Of a stretch of 5,338 nucleotides of DNA, positions 1 to 4,637 are shown in pieces. Source of the DNA: Verrucomicrobiota bacterium (GTDB taxonomy: Bacteria > Verrucomicrobiota > Kiritimatiellia > B70-G9); assembly GCA_003641465.1 (NCBI GenBank), contig QNAJ01000120.1, positions 1-5,338 of the forward strand. Reading direction: 5' to 3'. Below the pieces are notes generated by a model, which saw nothing but the letters and a program-made list of their open reading frames with translations, was not told where the DNA came from and searched no databases. The translations under genes and the position numbers were made by a program. Every line of letters begins with the position of its first letter. The first letter of the stretch is position 1.

Positions 1-132
1 ATCCAGCGGAATCCCATTTTCGGCGCGCGCATGGGTGTCGGTGGCGGCGCGGCGGAACCTTATCGTCACTGGCCGCCGTTTCTGTACTACGCGGATAAAT
101 CGGGCTTGTTAGAGGATATCCGGATATTTTAG
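1..132 (+). CDS. 3' end of an unidentified protein-coding gene (partial, 5' end outside window)
   Basis: Frame 1 is open from the first base for 43 codons and stops at TAG 130-132. The peptide contains GARMGVGGGAAEPYRHWPPF and ends SGLLEDIRIF. Its codons are mostly GC-ending like those of the neighbouring genes, and its aromatic/proline-rich composition looks like real protein. Frames 2 and 3 are also free of stops for part of this stretch, so the reading frame is an inference from codon quality and from the stop falling 59 bases before the next gene. I do not recognise the family and no catalytic motif is visible in so short a piece. The gene may share a transcript with the flavodiiron gene, since I see no convincing promoter or terminator between them. 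Confidence 0.6.
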   Translation: MQRNPIFGARMGVGGGAAEPYRHWPPFLYYADKSGLLEDIRIF

Positions 133-191
133 CTCGATTTTTACCTCAACCTATATCTCTGCCTGTCCCGCAGTGCAAAAAAGGAGACAAG

Positions 192-1373
192 ATGAATCCC
201 GTCAAAATCAAGGAAAACGTCTATTGGGTGGGCGCGGTGGACTGGAATCTCAGAAGTTTTCACGGATACCGCACGCCATTCGGCTCGACGTACAACGCGT
301 ACCTTATCGTAGATGAAAAGATCGCGCTCGTGGATACGGTGAAGCGTTCGTTCGCGGAGGAGTTGCTCGAGCGGATAGGGCAGGTCATCGAACCCGCGAA
401 GATAGACTATCTGATCTCCAATCACGCGGAGATGGATCATTCGGGCGCGCTGTCCCGGCTCCAAAAACTGGCTCCAAACGCCACGATCATCGCCACGGAG
501 CGGGGCCAAAAAGCCCTGACCCGGCATTACCAGTCGGATTGGCCCTTTCGCACGGTGAAGACCGGGGACACGCTGGACCTCGGGAAGCGGCAGTTAGCGT
601 TCGTGGAGGTGCCGATGGTGCATTGGCCGGAGTCGATGGTGACGTATTCACCCCATGACCGTATCCTCTTTTCCAACGATGCGTTCGGCCAGCATATCGC
701 CACGTCCCGGCGCTTCGACGACGAGGTCGGTTGGGAGATCGTGCACGAGCAGGCGGCCAAGTATTACGCCAACATCGTGATGCCTTTTGCCAATCCGGTT
801 CAGAAGGCGTTGGACGCTGTTGGAGGCCTGGATCTCGATGTCATCGCGCCGAGCCATGGGATCCTGTGGCGGTCGCACATAGATCGCATCGCAGCCGCAT
901 ATCACTCGTGGGCCAACGCCGAAGCCGAACTCAAAGCACTGGTGATCTACGATACGATGTGGGGCAGCACGGAAAAAATGGCTAAGGCCATCGGGGAGGG
1001 CATCGCCGACGAAGGCGTCGAGGCCCGGCTGTTTAATCTGACACTTTCGGATCACAGCGAGATCATCCGGCACGTGCTCGATGCCAAAGCGATTCTCGTG
1101 GGATCCCCCACGCTCAACAACGGGATGTTTCCGACGGTCGCGGCGTTTTTGACCTATCTCAGGGGCTTGAAGCCCCGGAAGAAGATCGGAGCTGTTTTTG
1201 GGTCTCACGGCTGGGCGGGAGGAGCAACCAAGGCCATCGCCCGGGAATTGGAGGGCGCCCACATCGAGCTGGTGGAGCCGGAGTTGAAGGTGCCCTTCGT
1301 TCCGGATGGGGACGATCTCCGGCAATGCACGGCCTTGGGGAAGACGATCGCGCAGAAGATCAACGCATCGTAA
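192..1373 (+). CDS. fprA: Flavodiiron protein (FprA-type O2/NO reductase), beta-lactamase-like diiron domain plus flavodoxin domain
   Basis: This cytoplasmic enzyme of 393 residues reduces O2 to water and, in many members, NO to N2O, using electrons passed by rubredoxin through FMN to a diiron site. Residues 1-245 or so form the metallo-beta-lactamase-like domain. All diiron ligands are visible: H78, E80 and D82 with H83 in NHAEMDHSG, then H144 (MVHWPE), D163 (SNDAFG) and H222 (PSHGILW). The early FHGYRTPFGSTYNAYLI segment is also typical. Residues 249-393 are a flavodoxin domain with the FMN phosphate loop YDTMWGST (253-260), the VGSPTLNNGMFP loop (303-314) and FGSHGWAGGATK (336-347). The length matches a minimal class A enzyme; no rubredoxin or flavin reductase domain is fused. 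The ATG is fixed by AAGGAG at 181-186, five bases upstream. Rubrerythrin follows 124 bases downstream, which supports an oxygen-defence role. Whether O2 or NO is preferred cannot be read from the sequence. Confidence 0.97.
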   Translation: MNPVKIKENVYWVGAVDWNLRSFHGYRTPFGSTYNAYLIVDEKIALVDTVKRSFAEELLERIGQVIEPAKIDYLISNHAEMDHSGALSRLQKLAPNATIIATERGQKALTRHYQSDWPFRTVKTGDTLDLGKRQLAFVEVPMVHWPESMVTYSPHDRILFSNDAFGQHIATSRRFDDEVGWEIVHEQAAKYYANIVMPFANPVQKALDAVGGLDLDVIAPSHGILWRSHIDRIAAAYHSWANAEAELKALVIYDTMWGSTEKMAKAIGEGIADEGVEARLFNLTLSDHSEIIRHVLDAKAILVGSPTLNNGMFPTVAAFLTYLRGLKPRKKIGAVFGSHGWAGGATKAIARELEGAHIELVEPELKVPFVPDGDDLRQCTALGKTIAQKINAS

Positions 1374-1380
1374 ACCTTTC

Positions 1381-1406
1381 ACCGCAAAGGCGCAAAGAGC
1401 GCAAAG
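1381..1406. repeat. Short periodic repeat, three CGCAAAG units (copy 1)
   Basis: Three units, ACCGCAAAG (1381-1389), GCGCAAAG (1390-1397) and AGCGCAAAG (1398-1406), run in tandem 8-9 bases apart, starting eight bases after the flavodiiron stop codon and followed by an A-rich tail. A related array with units ACCGAAGAG, TCCGCGAAG and TCCGCAGAG lies at 2632-2658. The two share an ACCG beginning, a CGC(A/G)(A/G)AG-like core and an AAA-rich end, so I read them as two members of one dispersed repeat family. The function is unknown. Confidence 0.6.
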
Positions 1407-1420
1407 AAAGACAAAACCTG

Positions 1421-1482
1421 GTGATTGGTGAGTGGTTATTAGTGAGTGGGAACTCCTCCACCGATCACCAATCACCAATCAC
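1421..1482. repeat. Degenerate heptamer repeats arranged as an inverted repeat
   Basis: The left half reads in steps of seven: GTGATTG, GTGAGTG, GTTATTA, GTGAGTG (1421-1448). The right half carries the complementary heptamer in tandem, ATCACCA at 1464-1470 and 1471-1477, then ATCAC at 1478-1482. GTGATTGGTG (1421-1430) is exactly complementary to CACCAATCAC (1473-1482), so the RNA can fold into a stem-loop just ahead of the rubrerythrin ribosome binding site. No T tract follows, so it is not an ordinary terminator. It could instead pause transcription, protect mRNA ends, or simply be a mobile short repeat. It resembles in style the short tandemly repeated heptamers described in cyanobacteria, without matching one that I can name. 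Confidence 0.7.
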
Positions 1483-1488
1483 AAGAAG

Positions 1489-1492
1489 GGAG
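1489..1492 (+). promoter_or_regulatory. Ribosome binding site deciding the rubrerythrin start
   Basis: GGAG within AAGAAGGGAGAAGCC sits five bases before ATG 1498. An in-frame upstream ATG at 1432 would add 22 residues encoded by the heptamer repeat, with no such site before it, so it is rejected. Confidence 0.85.
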
Positions 1493-1497
1493 AAGCC

Positions 1498-2070
1498 ATG
1501 GAACTGAAAGGAAGCCAGACGGAGAAGAATCTGCTGACCGCGTTTGCGTGGGAGTCTCAGGCCCGGAACCGATACACGTATTTTGCCAAGGTGGCTCGTA
1601 AGGAGGGATACGAGCAGATTGCGGCGATTTTCGAGGAGACCGCGTGGAACGAGCGCGCACATGCGAAGGAGGAATTTAAGCTCCTGAAAGGCGGCGAAGT
1701 GGAGATCCAGGCTGCCTATCCGGCGGGCGTGATCGGGGATACCGAGGCCAATCTGAAGGCGTCCGCGGGCGGCGAGCACTTTGAGTGGACGCAGATGTAT
1801 CCCGACTTCGAGAAGGTGGCCCGGGAGGAAGGATTTTCTCAGATTGCGAGCCTGTTCCGAGAGATCGGCGAGGTGGAGGAGGAGCACGAAAAGCGCTATC
1901 TAACACTGCTGAAGAATGTTCAGGAGGGCACGGTGTTTAAGAAGGCCAAGGTCGTCCGGTGGAAGTGCCGCAATTGCGGGTACGTGCACGAAGGGACCGA
2001 GGCTCCAAAGAAGTGTCCCGCTTGCGCCCATCCCCAGAGTTACTATGAGGTAATGGGGGAGAACTACTGA
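1498..2070 (+). CDS. rbr: Rubrerythrin (diiron peroxidase with C-terminal rubredoxin-like domain)
   Basis: This 190-residue protein is a cytoplasmic NAD(P)H-dependent peroxidase, taking electrons through a rubredoxin-type Fe(Cys)4 site to a diiron centre that reduces H2O2 to water. The N-terminal four-helix ferritin-like domain (about 1-145) shows the full ligand set: E19 (AWES), E52 and H55 (NERAH), E93 and E96 (GEHFE), E127 and H130 (EEEH). The C-terminal domain has C157-x-x-C160 (KCRNCGYVHEG) and C173-x-x-C176 (KCPACAHP), the two knuckles of a rubredoxin-like iron site. Length and domain order are those of classical rubrerythrin. The ATG at 1498 begins MELKGSQTEKNLL, the usual family N terminus. 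It follows the flavodiiron gene on the same strand without an obvious promoter of its own, so co-transcription is likely, although the intervening repeat hairpin could tune relative expression. A long hairpin with a T tract lies 27 bases after the stop. Confidence 0.98.
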   Translation: MELKGSQTEKNLLTAFAWESQARNRYTYFAKVARKEGYEQIAAIFEETAWNERAHAKEEFKLLKGGEVEIQAAYPAGVIGDTEANLKASAGGEHFEWTQMYPDFEKVAREEGFSQIASLFREIGEVEEEHEKRYLTLLKNVQEGTVFKKAKVVRWKCRNCGYVHEGTEAPKKCPACAHPQSYYEVMGENY

Positions 2071-2097
2071 GCGTGGGGCGTGAGGGCAAGCCGGAAC

Positions 2098-2179
2098 AAA
2101 GGGGACAGAAGAGATAGAAAGGACAGAAGGGGAGCATTTTTCCCTCTTTGTTCTGGCCTATCTCTTTGTCCCCTTTTTT
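2098..2179 (+). terminator. Long hairpin with T tract, probable rho-independent terminator of the fprA-rbr unit
   Basis: AAAGGGGACA (2098-2107) pairs perfectly with TGTCCCCTTT (2167-2176). After one bulged G, AAGAGATAG (2109-2117) pairs with CTATCTCTT (2158-2166). CAGAA (2124-2128) then pairs with TTCTG (2151-2155), and GGGGA can pair with TCCCT near the loop. The stem runs into TTTTTT (2174-2179). The left arm is almost all purine and the right arm almost all pyrimidine. It is far longer than an average terminator and imperfect, so it may have arisen from a repeat element that now also terminates transcription. Termination itself is inferred. Confidence 0.72.
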
Positions 2180-2261
2180 CATGAATTACTGGGGCCGAAA
2201 TTTGTGTCCAGATACTCATCAGGACCACAGACGAAATTCCCATGCGCTGAGTAGATTTTCA
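2180..2261. other. Spacer between the two transcription units
   Basis: Nothing clearly functional is seen here. CGAAATT occurs twice, at 2196-2202 and 2232-2238, exactly 36 bases apart, and GTGTCC near 2204 loosely faces GGACCAC near 2222. Neither is strong enough to call a site. Confidence 0.4.
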
Positions 2262-2290
2262 TTGACAATGCGCTTTTTTATTCGTATATT
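2262..2290 (+). promoter_or_regulatory. Sigma70-type promoter for the ArsR-ABC exporter unit
   Basis: TTGACA at 2262-2267 is a perfect -35 box. TATATT at 2285-2290, after a 17-base spacer, is a five-of-six match to the -10 consensus TATAAT. Transcription would start near 2297, giving a leader of about 30 bases before the GTG at 2329. The region is strikingly AT-rich against GC-rich surroundings. A promoter this close to consensus is expected to be strong unless repressed, which fits a repressor encoded directly downstream. Confidence 0.85.
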
Positions 2291-2316
2291 ATATAAATAA
2301 ATGCTGATATACTTAT
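2280..2316. promoter_or_regulatory. Candidate operator overlapping the -10 region
   Basis: ATTCGTATA (2280-2288) and TATACTTAT (2308-2316) form an imperfect inverted repeat matching at seven of nine positions, centred near the expected start site. Inside it, ATATTATAT (2286-2294) is symmetric about a central T, and TATAT at 2290 faces ATATA at 2307. ArsR-family dimers usually bind AT-rich imperfect palindromes overlapping the promoter of their own gene. Such symmetry is also easy to find by chance in AT-rich DNA, so the exact bounds are uncertain. Confidence 0.4.
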
Positions 2317-2317
2317 G

Positions 2318-2323
2318 AAGGAG
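2318..2323 (+). promoter_or_regulatory. Ribosome binding site deciding the GTG start of the ArsR gene
   Basis: AAGGAG lies five bases before GTG 2329. The nearby ATGs at 2315 and 2327 are in other frames, so GTG is the supported start. Confidence 0.85.
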
Positions 2324-2328
2324 AACAT

Positions 2329-2601
2329 GTGGAAACCGCTCTTGAAGTGTTCAAAGCCCTTTCGAACCCCGTCCGCTGGAACATACTCCGGCTTTTGAAG
2401 CAGCGGCCCTTCTGTGTCAATGCGCTGACCTATCGTCTAAACGTTTCTCAGCCGGCCGTATCCCAACATCTGAAGGTGCTGGAATATGCCGGCCTGGTTC
2501 GTGGGACCAAGACCGGACTCCAGGTGCATTACTGTCTGATTCCCGAAAGGCTGGACGAGTGCATCGGACTGCTCCGGGATTTGAAAGGGGACGATGGGTA
2601 A
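2329..2601 (+). CDS. ArsR-family winged-helix transcriptional regulator
   Basis: This 90-residue protein is a compact DNA-binding repressor of the ArsR/SmtB type. It opens with EVFKALSNPVRWNILRLLK, the usual first helices with the LSNPVRW-type motif. A helix-turn-helix follows, whose recognition helix is about 40-54 (SQPAVSQHLKVLEYA), and then a beta wing (58-70, RGTKTGLQVHYCL). Cysteines are C29, C69 and C78. C29 sits in FCVNAL, where metal-sensing relatives carry the CVC motif on helix 3; here the second cysteine is replaced by asparagine. A classical arsenic or cadmium site is therefore not complete, and a redox, sulfur-species or non-metal ligand is as likely. It starts at GTG behind a strong ribosome binding site and a near-consensus promoter with candidate operator symmetry, so autoregulation is expected. 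Two ABC exporter subunits follow on the same strand and are the probable regulated targets. The inducer is unknown. Confidence 0.93.
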   Translation: METALEVFKALSNPVRWNILRLLKQRPFCVNALTYRLNVSQPAVSQHLKVLEYAGLVRGTKTGLQVHYCLIPERLDECIGLLRDLKGDDG

Positions 2602-2682
2602 ATGCCGGAGCAGAACTATTTTTATATTCTTACCGAAGAGTCCGCGAAGTCCGCAGAGAAAAAAGAAAGGTTGGTAGGATGA
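2602..2682 (+). CDS. Doubtful 26-residue ORF, possible leader peptide coupling to the ABC gene
   Basis: An ATG directly after the ArsR stop (TAAATG) opens a 26-codon frame beginning MPEQNYFYILTEESAKSAEK. It ends at TGA 2680-2682, which overlaps the ABC transporter ATG at 2679 in an ATGA arrangement. That layout would allow translational coupling. Against it, no good ribosome binding site sits at the right distance (AAAGGGG ends 11 bases upstream), the sequence has no recognisable domain, and its middle is encoded by the periodic repeat at 2632-2658. It is more likely incidental than a real gene. Confidence 0.2.
   Translation: MPEQNYFYILTEESAKSAEKKERLVG
2632..2658. repeat. Short periodic repeat, three nonamers (copy 2)
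   Basis: ACCGAAGAG (2632-2640), TCCGCGAAG (2641-2649) and TCCGCAGAG (2650-2658) are tandem degenerate nonamers followed by an A-rich tail. They resemble the array at 1381-1406 in the ACCG beginning, core and tail, but are more diverged. The array occupies the gap between the ArsR and ABC genes, as copy 1 occupies the gap after the flavodiiron gene. Confidence 0.5.
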
Positions 2683-4637
2683 AGGAAAAGGGGAGCGCGC
2701 CTGCCCCGGCCCGGGACGAGAGGGCAAAGACGAAACAGGGAATAGGCCCGCGTAGCATGCGCGACAAGCCGAACCAAAAGCAGGGTCCCGGAGGAGAGGG
2801 TCGGCGTGGCGCAGGAAAGCAGGGGAGAGGAGGAGGAAAACAGGGCAGACCTTCCGGCCCGGTGCGGCCTATCTTACAGCGTTTATTGGGCTATATGAAG
2901 CCTCATGTCAGGATGTTGTTTGGGGTGTTGATCGCTATGTTGGCCACGACGGCCATTGAGTTAGCGCCCCCGTGGCTGATCCGCTATTCCGTGGATGGCT
3001 TGATCCTGGGCGGTCACCCCGAACGCATCTGGTGGCTGGCAGCGGGATTGTTAGGAATCTCATTGCTTCATGGAGCCATAGACTTTGTGCGCCTCTATCT
3101 GGGGGCCTACACAGGTCAGCAGATTGTTTTTGAACTTCGTAACGCCCTCTTCGAGCATCTCAGTCGGCTTTCCTTTTCTTTTTACGACAAGGCACGCACT
3201 GGCGATTTGATGTCCCGGGTTACTGCGGATGTAGATGTATTGAGCCAATTTTTTGCCCGGGCCGTGATCATCGTGGTAACCAACATCCTGCTGTTGCTCG
3301 GCATGCTGGTTATTCTGTTCATCTGGGACGTGCGATTGGGACTGTTGTACCTGCTTTTTCTCCCTCTGGCCGGGCATGCTATGTGGGTTTATTCTCAGCG
3401 TCTGCGTCCGGCTATGGGCAGAGTGCGACGGAAACTCGCCGATCTCACTGCCGTCCTGCAGGAAAGTTTGGTCGGCATCCAGGTGATTAAACTCTTCGGA
3501 CGTGAGGGATTTGAGGAGAAGAAGGCCGACGGGCAAAGCAAGGGCTTACTGAAGGCCAATATCGAGACCAGCAAGATCAGTGCTTTTTGGATGCCCTACG
3601 TCAACGTCTTGATGGGCCTCAGCATGGGATTGGTGCTCTGGATCGGCGGAAGGGGCGTGATCCGGCAGACGATTTCTTTGGGTACTTTGATCGGCTTTAC
3701 GGCCTACCTCAGTATGCTCTTGCGCCCCATTCGTCAGACCGGGATGATGTTGGGGGCTTTTATGCGTTCCGTGGCTGCGGCAGAACGGGTCTTTGAGGTG
3801 TTGGATATTCCGTCCGATGTTCAGGATGCGCCCGGCGCGTATCCGCTGCCAGCCGTCACAGGCCGGGTGCGGTTTGAAGGCGTCCATTTTTCCTACGACG
3901 GTCTCAATGAGGTTTTGCACGACATTCAGTTGGAGGCCGAACCGGGCGAAATGGTGGCGTTTGTAGGCCCTTCCGGCTCGGGCAAGACGACACTGGTTCA
4001 CCTGCTCCCTCGTTTTTACGATGCACAGGAAGGCACGATTACCATAGACGGGCACGACATCCGCGGGGTCACGGTCGAAAGTTTGCGGGATGCCATCGGC
4101 ATTGCCATGCAGACGGTTTTTCTCTTCGACGTCTCGATTGGCGAAAACATCGCCTACGGCAATCCGCATGCGCGTCAGGAGGAGATCGAGTGGGCGGCCC
4201 GTACGGTGCAGATGCATGACTTTATCACTGCGCTTCCGCTGGGCTACGGTACGCCGGTGGGGGAACGGGGCGTGCGGCTTTCCGGAGGACAGAAGCAGCG
4301 CATCGCTCTGGCCCGGGTGCTTCTGAGGAACCCGCATATTCTGATTTTCGACGAGCCGACGTCGAGCGTGGAGGCGGATACGGAACGCCGTATGCAGCAG
4401 GCGTTGCAGGAAGTACGCGCGCATCGCACCACCTTTGTCATCGCGCATCGGCTGTGGACGGTCCAACAAGCCGATCAAATTTTAGTGTTGCGCGAAGGCC
4501 GCATCGTGGAACGGGCGCAAGGAACCCCAAGACGGTCCGCACACGAAGCGTTGCTTGCGAAGAAGGGTTTCTACCGCGAGCTCTACGAAAACCAGTTTCG
4601 GGGAGAGACGTTGGCCGCGAAGAAAGGGGGCGCGTGA
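2679..4637 (+). CDS. ABC exporter half-transporter (transmembrane domain fused to ATPase), first subunit
   Basis: This 652-residue inner-membrane protein joins a type I exporter membrane domain to a nucleotide-binding domain, and probably pairs with the next gene product to extrude an unknown substrate. Residues 1-64 are a basic, Gly/Gln-rich tail. Six membrane segments fall near 78-100, 117-140, 191-215, 219-239, 301-322 and 332-349, with the family motif TGDLMSRVTADVD at 174-186. The ATPase shows Walker A GPSGSGKT (430-437), Q-loop Q478, X-loop TPVGERG (525-531), signature LSGGQ (534-538), Walker B ILIFDEP with D558 and catalytic E559, and switch H590. The D-loop reads SSVE instead of SALD/SSVD, so its aspartate is glutamate (E565). 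The ATG at 2679 is preferred because it has AAAGG eight bases upstream and overlaps an upstream TGA. The open frame continues 40 codons further upstream, but only through the ArsR gene end and the repeat. Drug, lipid or peptide export are all possible. Confidence 0.95.
   Translation: MKEKGSAPAPARDERAKTKQGIGPRSMRDKPNQKQGPGGEGRRGAGKQGRGGGKQGRPSGPVRPILQRLLGYMKPHVRMLFGVLIAMLATTAIELAPPWLIRYSVDGLILGGHPERIWWLAAGLLGISLLHGAIDFVRLYLGAYTGQQIVFELRNALFEHLSRLSFSFYDKARTGDLMSRVTADVDVLSQFFARAVIIVVTNILLLLGMLVILFIWDVRLGLLYLLFLPLAGHAMWVYSQRLRPAMGRVRRKLADLTAVLQESLVGIQVIKLFGREGFEEKKADGQSKGLLKANIETSKISAFWMPYVNVLMGLSMGLVLWIGGRGVIRQTISLGTLIGFTAYLSMLLRPIRQTGMMLGAFMRSVAAAERVFEVLDIPSDVQDAPGAYPLPAVTGRVRFEGVHFSYDGLNEVLHDIQLEAEPGEMVAFVGPSGSGKTTLVHLLPRFYDAQEGTITIDGHDIRGVTVESLRDAIGIAMQTVFLFDVSIGENIAYGNPHARQEEIEWAARTVQMHDFITALPLGYGTPVGERGVRLSGGQKQRIALARVLLRNPHILIFDEPTSSVEADTERRMQQALQEVRAHRTTFVIAHRLWTVQQADQILVLREGRIVERAQGTPRRSAHEALLAKKGFYRELYENQFRGETLAAKKGGA

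Noticed and set aside
133..191. Promoter for the flavodiiron gene (TATATC at 152-157)
   Set aside because: No acceptable -35 box lies 16-18 bases upstream (only TTAGCT at 129-134), so I could not support a promoter; the true start site may be further upstream.
648..1478. 276-codon open frame on the minus strand across the flavodiiron gene
   Set aside because: It runs antisense to a gene with all family motifs, shows no domain, and its N-terminal part is encoded by the repeat elements at 1381-1482.
1381..1482. CRISPR-like array
   Set aside because: The units are only 7-9 bases, degenerate, and lack the constant repeats of about 30 bases and unique spacers of a CRISPR locus; no cas gene is present.
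1432..1497. Upstream in-frame ATG giving a longer rubrerythrin
   Set aside because: The extra 22 residues are translated heptamer repeat, while ATG 1498 has a good ribosome binding site and gives the usual family N terminus.
1937..2182. Minus-strand 81-codon frame over the rubrerythrin end and hairpin
   Set aside because: It is explained by the reverse reading of the rubrerythrin rubredoxin-like domain and of the hairpin arms, with no start signal or domain.
2559..2678. Upstream extension of the first ABC subunit by 40 codons
   Set aside because: It would overlap the ArsR coding end by 43 bases, crosses the repeat array and has no suitable start signals; ATG 2679 is better supported.
3546..4478. 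310-codon open frame on the minus strand within the ABC transporter gene
   Set aside because: It is antisense to the clearly conserved ATPase domain, has an Arg/His-rich composition typical of shadow frames and shows no recognisable motif. The same holds for the 158-codon frame at 3060-3536.
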